64,000 nt of DNA from contig CAVVDR010000010.1 in NCBI GenBank assembly GCA_963746955.1, forward strand, positions 1 through 64,000, written 5' to 3'. The notes under the pieces were generated by a model that had not been told where the DNA came from, ran no database searches, and saw nothing but the letters and a program-made list of their open reading frames with translations. The DNA is from DASQBT01 sp963746955 (GTDB lineage: Bacteria > Pseudomonadota > Gammaproteobacteria > Burkholderiales > Thiobacillaceae). The position numbers were made by a program, and so were the translations under genes. Position 1 is the first letter of the stretch. Every line of letters starts with the position of its first letter. Below, in pieces: positions 17,394 to 27,153 of this stretch.

Positions 17394-17548
17394 AGAAACG
17401 AAAATCCGAATCAGCGGTCAGGCCCGAGTAGCCGGTCGGCCCTCTACAAGCAACCTGGACCATCTCCAGCCTGGTTCAAAGCTGTTACATTCCTTTACAG
17501 CCCGAAAGGCGCGGCGTCACTTTGTCCCCCAAAGCCGGGGCGATTTCA

Positions 17549-17577
17549 TTGACAGAGGCTCGTTGTGGGCCTATCAA
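17549..17577 (+). promoter_or_regulatory. Sigma-70-type promoter of the apr operon
   Basis: A perfect -35 TTGACA (17549-17554), a 17-bp spacer and -10 TATCAA (17572-17577, 4 of 6). It lies 125 bp upstream of aprM, predicting a leader of roughly 120 nt. Confidence 0.6.
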
Positions 17578-17701
17578 GAAACATGGGCTTGCGTTCCGCG
17601 GCGCGGCCTGCAGTTGTCGCCCATCGCCGGTACTTGCGCTATCCCATACCACTTTGGCTTCCAGGGCACATGAACTGGCGAAGAGTTGAAGGTCTTCCAA
17701 T

Positions 17702-18457
17702 ATGTTCAGCAGCAACCCTTTCGCGCTTCTGACGGAATTTCTGTCCCCCGGTGTCATGCAGGTCTACGTTGTCCTGATGATATTGGCCGTCGCTATTGGA
17801 ACGGCGCTGGATCTTTATCACAAGCGCAGCGCAGAATTCTTCGCCTTGCGCAGGAAGCAATCAAACGCAGCGGCACAGAGGCAGCTCGGTGCCGGGGAGA
17901 TCGCTTCGCTGGCGATCAGAACCCTTGGTACGGAAATTGCCACTTCCGGCGAGTTCTGCAAGTGGAAGCGGCGGCTGTCTCATCTTCTGATGTCCTACGG
18001 CTTCGTCATCTACCTGATCACCACCGTGGTGATGGTGTTTATCTATCCGACAGCCGCCCGTACGCCTGTCATCCTGACGGCCCTGTGGAACATAGGTGCG
18101 CTGATGATTCTCATCGGTGGCGGCTGGTTCTTCTTCATCCTCAAGGTGAACGTCGCCTATGAAGGTCACTCGCCTTTCCAACTGATGCGGGCCGACCTGT
18201 TCATCGGCAGCCTGCTGGCAAGCGCGGCATGCGGACTGCTATGGCATTTTGTCCAAGGGGTGAATAACGGCGCTGCCGCGATGGTGTTCTTCGGCCTCTA
18301 CATCTTGTTCACGACGCTGCTGTTTGTTTCCGTGCCCTGGTCCAAGTTCGCCCACATGTTCTACAAGCCCATGGCGGCTTTCCAGAAAAGGCTGGAGGAG
18401 GCAAACGGCTCATCCGACCTCCCCAGGCCGGCCGACGTTTCCAATATCATGAGGTGA
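17702..18457 (+). CDS. aprM: Adenylylsulfate reductase membrane anchor AprM
   Basis: 251 residues with five membrane helices (about 18-37, 93-116, 120-147, 168-190, 196-216). Its order and context are those of AprM, related to the QmoC/HdrE/NarI-like cytochrome b subunits. Conserved-looking histidines lie at helix ends (RRLSHLLMSYGF, LLWHFVQG, SKFAHMFYKP) and are candidate haem ligands. AprM is thought to pass electrons from APS reductase to the quinone pool in many sulfur oxidisers. It is the first gene of the operon; the stop (18455-18457) is 5 bp before aprB. Confidence 0.9.
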   Translation: MFSSNPFALLTEFLSPGVMQVYVVLMILAVAIGTALDLYHKRSAEFFALRRKQSNAAAQRQLGAGEIASLAIRTLGTEIATSGEFCKWKRRLSHLLMSYGFVIYLITTVVMVFIYPTAARTPVILTALWNIGALMILIGGGWFFFILKVNVAYEGHSPFQLMRADLFIGSLLASAACGLLWHFVQGVNNGAAAMVFFGLYILFTTLLFVSVPWSKFAHMFYKPMAAFQKRLEEANGSSDLPRPADVSNIMR

Positions 18458-18462
18458 TCGGC

Positions 18463-18909
18463 ATGCCTACCTACGCTGACATGACGAAATGCGACGGCTG
18501 CGGAGAGTGCGTGGATATTTGTCCTTCTGACATCATGCACATCGACCCCGTCTACCGAAGGGCTTACAACATCGAACCCAATTTCTGCTGGGAGTGCTAC
18601 TCGTGCGTGAAGGCGTGCCCGCAGCATGCGATCGACGTCCGGGGCTATTCGGACTTCGCGCCGCTGGGACACAAGGTCAGGGTTCTGAGGGAAAAGGAGA
18701 AGGGATCCATCTCCTGGAAGATCAGGTACCGGGACGGGCGGGTGAAGGAGTTCACATTCCCGATCAGGACCACACCCTGGGGTTCGATCAAGGCGCCATC
18801 CGATTATGAGCTACCCGACACCAACGGACTGAATTCGCCGCTCCTTGCGCACGAGCCTGCGGCACTCAAGGTGGAGGCGCTTCCTGCGCTGCCCCCAATG
18901 GGGACGTGA
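18463..18909 (+). CDS. aprB: Adenylylsulfate reductase beta subunit (ferredoxin-like)
   Basis: 148 residues. Two [4Fe-4S] motifs lie at the N-terminus: CDGCGECVDICP (residues about 10-21) and CWECYSCVKACP. The C-terminal extension (KVRVLREKEKG ... WGSIKAPSDYELP) wraps around AprA in known structures. It relays electrons from the AprA flavin to the membrane anchor. ATG 18463 is preferred over GTG 18454 because GAGGTGA lies at the right distance and relatives begin MPTYADM. Confidence 0.96.
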   Translation: MPTYADMTKCDGCGECVDICPSDIMHIDPVYRRAYNIEPNFCWECYSCVKACPQHAIDVRGYSDFAPLGHKVRVLREKEKGSISWKIRYRDGRVKEFTFPIRTTPWGSIKAPSDYELPDTNGLNSPLLAHEPAALKVEALPALPPMGT

Positions 18910-18913
18910 CAGC

Positions 18914-20758
18914 ATGGCACTCTTTTCATCCAGAAAAACCCTGTTCGTGGATTCCGACATTCTCGTCATAGGCGGCGGCTTTGGCGGATGCGGGGCCACT
19001 TACGAATCGAGATACTGGGGACGCGACCTGAAGATCGTGCTGGTCGAAAAGGCCAACATCGAGCGGAGCGGCGCTGTGGCGCACGGCCTGTCCGCAATCA
19101 ATTGCTACATGGGCATGCAGTGGAACGAGAACCAGCCCGAGGACCACGTGCGCTACGCGCGAGGCGACCTGATGGGACTGGTGAGAGAAGACCTGGTTTT
19201 CGACATCGCCCGGCATGTCGACTCGACCGTCCACAAATTCGAAGAATGGGGCCTGCCCATCATGAAGGATCCGAAGACCGGCCATTACCTCAGAGAAGGG
19301 AGATGGCAGATCATGATTCACGGCGAGAGCTACAAGCCAATTATCGCCGAGGCTGCCGCAAAGTCTGCGACCGAGGTTTACAACCGGATCATGGTGACCC
19401 ATCTGTTGATGGACAAGGCGCGTCCCAACCGGGTCGCCGGCGCGGTCGGATTCAGCGTCCGGGACGGCAATCTTTACGTCTTCCGGGCGAAAGCGGTCAT
19501 CGTGGCCGCCGGCGGCGCCTCCCACATCTATAGGCCCCGCGCGATCGGCGAGGGTACGGGCCGAACCTGGTATGCGCCCTGGAGCAGCGCATCAGCCTAC
19601 GGTCTGCTGATCGAGGCCGGCGCCAAGATGATACAGATGGAGAACAAGATCGTGCTCGCCCGCTTCAAGGATGGCTACGGTCCGGTCGGCGCGTGGTTCC
19701 TGCTGCTCAAGTCCTACGCCACCAACGCCTACGGGGAGAAATATGAGGAAGCCCGCTTCAGCGAAATCAAGTCTCTGGTCGGCAAGTATGCGGACATCAA
19801 GCCGATGCCGACCTGCCTGCGCAACCACGCCATGATCGAAGAGATGAAGGCGGGCCGTGGGCCGATCTACATGCACACCCAGGAATGTCTCGATACCGCG
19901 GAGAAGGAAGAGATCGGGTGGGAAGATTTCCTCGACATGACGGTCGGTCAGGCGGTTGTCTGGGCGTCACAGAATATCGACCCCAAGGAGAGAGCATCCG
20001 AGCTGATCACCTCGGAGCCCTACGTCATGGGTTCTCACGCCACCTGTTCCGGTGCATGGGCAAGCGGGCCCGAGGACTGCGCACCCAACGACTACCAGTG
20101 GGGATACAACCGGATGACGACCCTTGAAGGACTGTTCGGCGCCGGGGACACAATAGGCGGTTCTGCGCACAAATTCTCTTCCGGCTCCTTTACCGAAGGA
20201 AGACTCGCCGGAAAGTCAGCGGTCAGGTATGTCAGGGATCTGAAAGGCGCCGCGCCTGAGGTGGACGACGCGCAGATCAAGCAGCTCGCAGGAGCCATAT
20301 TCAGGCCGCTGGACAACTACAAGGTGGGCAGGAATGAGATCGTCGCGGGGACCGTTTCGCCGAATTATCTGCTGCCCCTTCACGGCCTTCAGAGGCTGGA
20401 GAAGCTCATGGATGAGTACGTCGGCGGCTACAGCACGTTCTATGTGACCAACGAGCCGCTTCTTGACCGAGGCCTGGAACTTCTGGCCATGCTCAAGGAG
20501 GATCTCGATCACATCGGTGCCGAGGACCTGCATCAACTTCAGCGAGCCTGGGAACTCCATCACCGGGTCCTGACCGCGGAAGCGGTGGCCCGACACACCC
20601 GATTCAGGCAGGAAACCAGGTGGCCCGGCTATTACTATCGTGCCGATCATCCCGGGCTGGACGACACCGAGTGGCATGTCTTTACCGCATCGGAGTATGA
20701 CGCAAGGACGGGCGAATGGCGCCTGACCAAGCTTCCGGTGCACCACATCATATCGTGA
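18914..20758 (+). CDS. aprA: Adenylylsulfate reductase alpha subunit
   Basis: 614 residues, full length. FAD-binding motif GGGFGGCG at residues 20-27, substrate-loop region RSGAVAHGLSAINCYMG, and the second flavin segment GGASHIYRPRAIGEGTGRTWY. The GLFGAGDTIGG motif and a C-terminal cap ending HHIIS complete it. The enzyme interconverts APS with AMP plus sulfite. Together with AprM, and with no qmo genes here, the oxidative direction (sulfite to APS) in dissimilatory sulfur oxidation is expected. It starts 4 bp after aprB. No sat gene is in the window. Confidence 0.97.
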   Translation: MALFSSRKTLFVDSDILVIGGGFGGCGATYESRYWGRDLKIVLVEKANIERSGAVAHGLSAINCYMGMQWNENQPEDHVRYARGDLMGLVREDLVFDIARHVDSTVHKFEEWGLPIMKDPKTGHYLREGRWQIMIHGESYKPIIAEAAAKSATEVYNRIMVTHLLMDKARPNRVAGAVGFSVRDGNLYVFRAKAVIVAAGGASHIYRPRAIGEGTGRTWYAPWSSASAYGLLIEAGAKMIQMENKIVLARFKDGYGPVGAWFLLLKSYATNAYGEKYEEARFSEIKSLVGKYADIKPMPTCLRNHAMIEEMKAGRGPIYMHTQECLDTAEKEEIGWEDFLDMTVGQAVVWASQNIDPKERASELITSEPYVMGSHATCSGAWASGPEDCAPNDYQWGYNRMTTLEGLFGAGDTIGGSAHKFSSGSFTEGRLAGKSAVRYVRDLKGAAPEVDDAQIKQLAGAIFRPLDNYKVGRNEIVAGTVSPNYLLPLHGLQRLEKLMDEYVGGYSTFYVTNEPLLDRGLELLAMLKEDLDHIGAEDLHQLQRAWELHHRVLTAEAVARHTRFRQETRWPGYYYRADHPGLDDTEWHVFTASEYDARTGEWRLTKLPVHHIIS

Positions 20759-20816
20759 GCGCCGTAATTTGATGCCAGAGCGCTTGGATGACGCCGCTTA
20801 GCGATGTGGGTGGATT

Positions 20817-21044
20817 TTGAGTGAGGTCCGGTTTAGAGACTTCAGCGCGATCCTTGCCGCCTCGCACGGCCAGAAGCCCAGCGTTGTGCAGATTCGCGCC
20901 GAAGACGTTGGCCCGGACGCGATTGGAGAACAGGTTATCGCGGCACTGAGGCAAATGGCGATGGAGTTGGAAGAAGGGGCGTTACTCACAATTGATCCGG
21001 ACCGCACGCGCTTGCGCGTGCTGCCCTTGCAGTCGAGGAGTTGA
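20817..21044 (+). pseudogene. DUF5615 PIN-like toxin, C-terminal half only
   Basis: 75 codons match the second half of DUF5615 (PIN-like nuclease) proteins: DFSAILAASHGQKPSVVQIR, a helix AIGEQVIAALRQMAMELEEG and GALLTIDPDRTRLRVLPL. The family normally begins about 50 residues earlier with the first catalytic Asp and a THDLDF motif. Here the sequence before RDFSAIL is unrelated. The DUF433-type antitoxin gene that usually precedes it is absent. Remnant of a toxin-antitoxin module. Confidence 0.75.
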
Positions 21045-21141
21045 TCGATTTTGGGTTTCTTGCGGGTCCGGACGCGTCGCGGCTAAAGCATTGGGTAAGC
21101 TGGCAGCGCGAATCGAAGCTTGCTTTGATGGCCGGCCGGCG

Positions 21142-21192
21142 ACCCATTTCCCCTTTCTCCCCGCCAGCGAGGGGAGGGCCGGGGTGAGGGGA
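21142..21192. repeat. GC-rich palindromic intergenic repeat, copy 1
   Basis: CCC-rich arm followed by a GGGGAGGGCCGGGGTGAGGG arm around CCAGCGA. Same family as 24433, 27631, 34659, 38767 and 48316. Confidence 0.6.
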
Positions 21193-21374
21193 TTTCAAAC
21201 AACGGCAGGTGACGCAAAATGTCACATTCTAACCTTCAGGGGCAATCGGCAAGGCTATCCTGAATCGGCCATACGGCGGTTCTGCGCGGCCCAAAAAAAT
21301 CGTGCCGGCCCGAAACAAACGTTGACGGGCGTTCCCCGCCCGCTTAGCATCCTGACAGCGCGCCCGCGCTAAAG

Positions 21375-21391
21375 TTGGCACGGTCAATGCT
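21375..21391 (+). promoter_or_regulatory. Sigma-54 promoter of the pilin gene
   Basis: TTGGCACGGTCAATGCT matches the RpoN consensus closely: GG at 21377-21378, GC at 21389-21390, ten bases apart, with GGCACG intact. The predicted start near 21402 leaves a 60-nt leader. PilS/PilR-RpoN control is the rule for major type IV pilins. Confidence 0.8.
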
Positions 21392-21461
21392 CGTTATAGG
21401 CCAGACACGGAGTCCGTGTTATTTAGTCCCTTAACCCATAACCTCAATACGGAGAAGCAAA

Positions 21462-21894
21462 ATGCGTAAAGTACAAGAAGGTTTTACCCTGATCGAACTG
21501 TTGATCGTCGTGGCGATTATCGGCATCCTGGCCGCGATCGCCATTCCTTCCTACCAGAAGTACGTCAAGAAGGCCAAGTTCTCTGAAGTCGTTGCGGCGA
21601 CTGCGCCGTTCAAGCTGGCGGTGGAAGCTTGCTATCACGAACAGGCTCTCTGGCCAGCTTGTGGGACAGCCGGCAAGCAACGGTGTCCCGCTCAACGCAG
21701 GCACCAATGGCAAGTATGTCAATAGGTCGTCACGACGAGCCGCTAATACCGGCGTAATTACGGGAACGGAACTGCCGCGTGGATGTCGCACGGCTTGGAC
21801 CTTTATCCTTGACGCCGACGGTACCCGCGTCACAAGTAGCAACCTGCTTGACTGGGCCAAGGCCGGTACGTGCGTGGCCGAAGGCCTTTGCTGA
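21462..21894 (+). pseudogene. pilA: Type IV major pilin, frameshifted
   Basis: ATG 21462 follows GGAGAAG. The prepilin leader MRKVQEG is cut before F, giving FTLIELLIVVAIIGILAAIA, the class IVa N-terminal helix with Glu5. The frame holds through FKLAVEACYHEQ. It then goes out of phase near 21640-21660 and would stop at 21725. The +1 frame carries the rest of a pilin: NGVPLNAGTNGKYV, NTGVITGTELP, and the closing disulfide region AKAGTCVAEGLC ending at 21894. The 433-nt length is one base over a multiple of three. Promoter and terminator are intact. Confidence 0.88.
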
Positions 21895-21911
21895 TCGCAG
21901 TCCGCAGCGTG

Positions 21912-21941
21912 AAAGGCACGGCAGATTGCCGTGCCTTTTTT
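21912..21941 (+). terminator. Rho-independent terminator of the pilin gene
   Basis: An 11-bp perfect stem AAGGCACGGCA/TGCCGTGCCTT around a GAT loop with a following T tract. Confidence 0.95.
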
Positions 21942-21967
21942 ATTGCCGTTGCGGAGGCGCATTCTTG

Positions 21968-23968
21968 ATGAACCGCTTGTCTATAGACGGAAGTCTTGTC
22001 CATGCCGGGCTGATTGCAGCGTGCGTGGTGGCGGGAATCATCTACTTCGGCGTGGCCTTGACGGCGGAACTCTTGCTGGCCTGGACTGTATTGACCGCTT
22101 GGCCCGTACTCAAACGAGGCCTGCCGCGACTGCCGGGAAGCCTGACCGTTTGGGCGTGCGCATGGCTGATTTGCCTTGGGGCCATTGCATGGCACACCGA
22201 GGTTCCCTATACGAGCTGGTTCTACTTCTGGACCCTGGCAGGCCTGCCGTTGAGCATTCTGGTTTGGCAACTGCAGTCTGATCCTGACCGGGTGTGGGCA
22301 TGGTTGCGCCAGGGATGTGGCTGGGGGCGGCCGTGTTCGCCAGTTGGGGAGTTGCGCAGGTGGCAAGCGGTGAGGAATGCGGGCGCATGGCCCCTGGTTG
22401 ACCCCAATGCCTACGCGGGCGCGATCAATCTTTTCTGGTTCGCCCTGGCCGCGCGCTTTCTGTCGGTCGACACGAGAGGGACTGCCACGCTGGACCGTGG
22501 CCTTGATGATGGCGACTTTCACGCTGCTGTCGATGGCGTTCTTCGGCGCGGCCTCAAGGGGCGCGACGCTGTGCTTGGCTGCTCAGTGTTCCGGTCCTGC
22601 TTTGGGTCGCGCGAGGCGCCGCGGGCGTCAGGCGCCGGGCGTTGCTTCTGCTTGCCTGCGGAGTCGCGGGCTTTGGCCTGGTGGTGCTCTTGTCCTCCAG
22701 CATCTTTGTCAGCCATACGGCCCAGGCGCTCAGCGGCTCGGACGAATCTGTCCACGCGCGCCTGCTGATCTGGCAGGCCACGCTATCCATGATAGGCGCG
22801 CACCCGTTGCTGGGGACGGGGCTCGGCACCTGGTCGGAGGTGTACGCCCGATTCCGACCCGATCAGGAATGGAGCACATTGGGCTTTTACGCGCACAACG
22901 ATTACCTGCAGCTTGCCGCCGAGGGCGGCTTGGTGGCCGTGGCGCTGTTTGTGGCGGGGCTGGCCCTGATGGCGGGGCTGCTTTGGCGGCTTGGCAGGGC
23001 GAAGCCGACGGAGCCGGACCGGATCGAAGCGGCCGGACTGCTGGTGGCGGCGATGGCAGTATCGCTGCATGCGGTGGTCAATTTCATCTTCTACTACGCC
23101 TTCATCAGCATTTTGGTCGGCGTCTTCGTCGGCCGGGCCTGGCAGGTGTACAAGGGCAAGGGGCGCATGGCGATTGTGCCGATAGCTGGCTTGTCGCCGG
23201 AATTCCGCAAGCTGCTCGCGGTCGTGCTGGTCCTGGTTGCGGTCGTGCCGATGCTGACGCATCAGGCAGCCAGCTTGCTGAACCGCGATCATCCGGTGGT
23301 AACTGCACTCGAACGCGCGGTGCCCTCGCTCAACGAATATAAGCTTGCCCAGGCAATCCATTTCGTTAGCCCTAACGAGCCGATACCGCAGAACATCATT
23401 CTCAAGGGCATGAAGCAGACGATCCAGCAGGCGCAGTCATTCGGCGCACCGATCCAGCGCGCGGTGCTCAGCGAAACACTGGAGGCGTATGACGATATCA
23501 TTCCCGGCGCGACCTTTCGAAGCAATGCGCTGGCGGACGAGGCGATGCTGCTCATCAAGTACAAAGACCTGCTTCCCGCGGGTGAGGCGATCGCGCGCGC
23601 ACGGAAGGTGGCGCTCGAATCCTTGAAGCTGGACCCGCGCCATGCCGAGTCCATTCTGGCGCTGGCCCAGACACAGTTCGCGGTGGGGAACGGGCCTGCC
23701 GGCATCCGCATCCTGAAGACGCGCCCTGCCCCATCTTTTCAGTGTTCGCGATCAGCGTCTGCTTGAAGTGGTGTACTTCCGGGAAAGCCTGGCCCCCAAG
23801 CGCTATCCGGAGCTTGACGAATTCGAACAGGAACTCCGAAAGGTCGACCTGTACAACTTCGACCCGTCTGATGTGGCCGTGCGCAATCAACTGTATGACC
23901 GGGTCGCCGCGCGCCTGCGCGAGCTCCGCGCGGAGAACAGCTTGGCCTTTCGCGATGCCGCTCAGTAA
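21968..23968 (+). pseudogene. O-antigen-ligase/PglL-like glycosyltransferase, multiply frameshifted
   Basis: The protein is spread over all three frames. In frame from ATG 21968 there are membrane helices to about 22312. The frame then changes near 22312 (MWLGAAVFASWGVAQ), back near 22390 (DPNAYAGAINLFWF), again near 22505 and near 22590. A long stretch to about 23730 includes the Wzy_C-type motif HPLLGTGLGTW ... AHNDYLQLAAEGG. A last change gives VVYFRESLAPKRYPEL to the stop at 23968. The order (N-terminal helices, large periplasmic loop, two more helices, soluble C-terminal domain) is that of PglL/TfpO-type O-oligosaccharyltransferases, which often lie next to the pilin they glycosylate. 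At least five indels make it a pseudogene, unless the assembly is wrong here. Confidence 0.75.
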
Positions 23969-24485
23969 TCTCTTGAGGCCGATAACGCGCGCAGGATGAT
24001 TTCGGGCCCAAAGCCCCGCGCCTGGAGGAAGCGCATCTGCCTGGCCTTTTCCTGCGCATCGGCGGGCAGGGTGCCAAAGCGCTTTCTCCAAACTTCCCGC
24101 GCGCGTTCCAGTTCCGTGTCTTTGGCGGCACGAGGGCCTGCTCGATCTCCGATTCATCCACGCCTCGGCTGCGCAACTCATGCGCCAGTTTCAGCGCGCC
24201 AAAGCGCTGCTGTTTTTGTTGCACATAGTTTTCGGCAAAGCGCCGGTCGGAGAGCCAGCCGTGCTGCGCCAGATCGTCCAGCAAGGGCTCGATGTCTGCT
24301 TCCGTATGTCCGGCCTGCCGGAGCTTGTGCGCGAGTTCGAAGCGGGTGTGGTCACGGCGGGCGAGGCAGGCGAGAGCTTGGGCGCGCAGGGTTTTCGCCT
24401 CAGCGCCTGTGGCTTTTCCTGAAACCGGCTCGTCACCCCCAGCCCTTGTCCCCCTTGAGGGAGTGTGGGAGAAAGTTCGGCGCAT
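23962..24485 (-). pseudogene. recX: RecX regulator, single frameshift
   Basis: The N-terminal two-thirds are clear RecX: ALACLARRDHTRFELAHKL, DIEPLLDDLAQHGWLSDRRF, QRFGALKLAHELRSRGV. At about 24143 the frame slips. In the adjacent frame the protein finishes properly (REVWRKRFGTLP, QMRFLQARGFGPEII) and stops at 23962-23964. The total length fits one missing base, probably a G in GTGCCGCC. It lies 32 bp after recA on the same strand, the usual recA-recX pair. RecX limits RecA filament growth. Its stop overlaps the end of the convergent glycosyltransferase pseudogene. The start (ATG 24485) has no clear ribosome site. Confidence 0.8.
24433..24473. repeat. GC-rich palindromic intergenic repeat, copy 2 (degenerate)
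   Basis: TCACCCCCAGCCCTTGTCCC followed by an imperfect mirrored GAGGGAGTGTGGGAGAA arm. It falls inside the N-terminal region of the recX frame, so the recX start may be later than drawn. Confidence 0.45.
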
Positions 24486-24517
24486 TTTCGCGGCAAGCGG
24501 GGCGAGGGAAGCCGGGC

Positions 24518-25564
<1,047 letters not shown>

Positions 25565-25629
25565 GGTCTTCTCTCCTGGTGTGCGGTGGGATCATTTGTC
25601 TGGGGGCACAGTGCCGCGCCATGTGCTGA

Positions 25630-25658
25630 AATGTAGAATATAGTTTCGCATATGTCAA
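25630..25658 (-). promoter_or_regulatory. recA promoter (sigma-70)
   Basis: On the minus strand: -35 TTGACA (25658-25653), 17-bp spacer, -10 TACATT (25635-25630), 66 bp before the recA start. I saw no clear CTGT-N8-ACAG LexA box near it. Confidence 0.65.
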
Positions 25659-25702
25659 TATTTTATACGCTGTCAGTAAATAATATTATGTAGTACTTTA
25701 TA

Positions 25703-25731
25703 TTTAGCCGGGCGAACTGCAATCGTATAAT
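25703..25731 (+). promoter_or_regulatory. Promoter candidate of the WYL regulator gene
   Basis: A perfect -10 TATAAT (25726-25731) with a weak -35 TTTAGC 17 bp upstream, 40 bp before ATG 25772. The region between it and the recA promoter is unusually AT-rich (about 25650-25710) with short self-complementary AATATT words, a possible operator for autoregulation. Confidence 0.5.
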
Positions 25732-25771
25732 CGTCAGGCCATCGGCTTGGCAGGGAAGACCGGAGCAACTC

Positions 25772-26662
25772 ATGGTTTATAAAGGGAAAATGCGTCTGGA
25801 CGTGAAATGGGCGACACGTCAGCGGCTGCAATATATCGAAATCATGGCCTGGTACGCGGGCGTCGTGACCCGCAGCGATGTCGCCCGGGCTTTCGGACTC
25901 TCGGACGCGGCGGCCACCAAGGACCTGAAACTGTACAGCGATCTCGCTCCCGGCAACCTGATCTACAACCACAGCGTGTTCGGGTTCGTCCCGGCTGATG
26001 GATTCGCGGCCGCCTTTGCCGATCTTGCCCCCGCCGCTGTCCTCCCCATCATCGCAGCCAATCTTGCCGAAGCGGGTGGGCCCTATGGAGCAGACCCGAT
26101 ATACGGCCTGGCTACGGCGTCTCTCCCTTTGCCGGTTCGCCTGCCCAGCCAGCAGGTGCTGGCGCAGATTACCCGCGCCATGCGCGGCCGCAAGAAACTG
26201 AAGGCAAGCTACCGTTCACTGTCCGAGCGCGAAAGCCGGGAGTTCCGCATCATCGAACCGCACACGCTGGTCAACACCGGCCTGCGCTGGCATGTGCGTG
26301 CCTACAACGAAGAGACCTGCGACTTCCGCGATTTCGTGCTTTCGCGCATCTCCCAAGCCCAAGGTCTGGACGAGCCGGCCGAATCCAGCGTGCAGTACGA
26401 CGATGACTGGGTGGAAATGGAATGCCTGAAGCTTGCGCCTCACGCCGGACTCGACGAACAGAAGCGTGCGAACCTGCTGCTGGATTATGGGGCGAACGAT
26501 GAAGTCATCGAGATCAACGTCAGGCGTGCCTTGATCGCTTACGTGCTGCAGCGCCTGAATGTCGATACGACAAAGGATCACGCGTTGAACCCGAGCGTTC
26601 ATCAACTCATGTTGCTGAACCGGGACGAGATTGAACCGTTCGCGGCCTGGGCGTTTGCTTAG
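25772..26662 (+). CDS. WYL-domain winged-helix transcriptional regulator (BrxR/CapW-like)
   Basis: 296 residues. N-terminal winged helix (about 10-75: RLQYIEIMAWYAGVVTRSDVARAFGLSDAAATKDLKLY), then the APGNLIYN segment, a WYL domain (about 130-215) with FRIIEPHTLVNTGLRWHVRAYN and DFRDFVLSRI, and a C-terminal WCX-like extension. This three-part plan is that of BrxR/CapW regulators, which usually sit ahead of BREX, CBASS or other phage-defence operons. Here the neighbours are recA and pncC and no defence genes are visible. GGAG lies 6 bp before ATG 25772. Its 3' end overlaps the convergent pncC by 4 bp. Confidence 0.85.
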   Translation: MVYKGKMRLDVKWATRQRLQYIEIMAWYAGVVTRSDVARAFGLSDAAATKDLKLYSDLAPGNLIYNHSVFGFVPADGFAAAFADLAPAAVLPIIAANLAEAGGPYGADPIYGLATASLPLPVRLPSQQVLAQITRAMRGRKKLKASYRSLSERESREFRIIEPHTLVNTGLRWHVRAYNEETCDFRDFVLSRISQAQGLDEPAESSVQYDDDWVEMECLKLAPHAGLDEQKRANLLLDYGANDEVIEINVRRALIAYVLQRLNVDTTKDHALNPSVHQLMLLNRDEIEPFAAWAFA

Positions 26663-27153
26663 GACAGCAACTCGATCAATCCGCGCAGTGCAGCAGCGAC
26701 GCCCCGTGCGCGGATTTCCTCGCGGTCGCCGCCCAGACGGCAGGTTGTGGAACTCAGGCCGCCGTCGGTGGTCGCCCAGCCGATGCACACAGTGCCGACA
26801 GGCTTCTTCGGCATGCCGCCGCCCGGACCGGCAATTCCTGATACAGAAACGCTGATCTGAGCACCACTATGGCTTAGCGCACCCTGGGCCATTTCGCGAA
26901 CGGTTTCTTCCGACACCGCGCCATGCGCTTTCAGGGTCATTGCTGAGACGCCCAGCATTTCCTGCTTGGAGAGGTTGGTGTAGGTGATGAAGCCGCGGTC
27001 ATACCACTGCGATGAACCGGCTACGGCCGTTATCGCCTGGCCCACCCAGCCACCGGTACACGATTCGGCGCTGGCCAGCATCCAGCCCTTCTGCTTGAGC
27101 AGTTTGCCGAGTTGTTCGGAGAGCTGGAACAGTTCTGCGTCGGAAGGTCTCAT
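26659..27153 (-). CDS. pncC: Nicotinamide-nucleotide amidohydrolase (CinA C-terminal domain)
   Basis: 164 residues, the stand-alone PncC form. Hallmarks: MLASAESCTGGWVGQAIT, GFITYTNLSKQEMLGV, HGAVSEETVREMAQGAL, VSVSGIAGPGGGMPKKPVGTV. It hydrolyses nicotinamide mononucleotide to nicotinate mononucleotide, recycling the by-product of DNA ligase. ATG 27153 overlaps the pgpA stop by four bases, so translation is coupled. Confidence 0.95.
   Translation of the reverse strand: MRPSDAELFQLSEQLGKLLKQKGWMLASAESCTGGWVGQAITAVAGSSQWYDRGFITYTNLSKQEMLGVSAMTLKAHGAVSEETVREMAQGALSHSGAQISVSVSGIAGPGGGMPKKPVGTVCIGWATTDGGLSSTTCRLGGDREEIRARGVAAALRGLIELLS

Noticed and set aside
25565..25700. LexA box upstream of recA
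   Set aside because: I looked for CTGT-N8-ACAG on both strands; only isolated CTGT and ACAG words occur without correct spacing.
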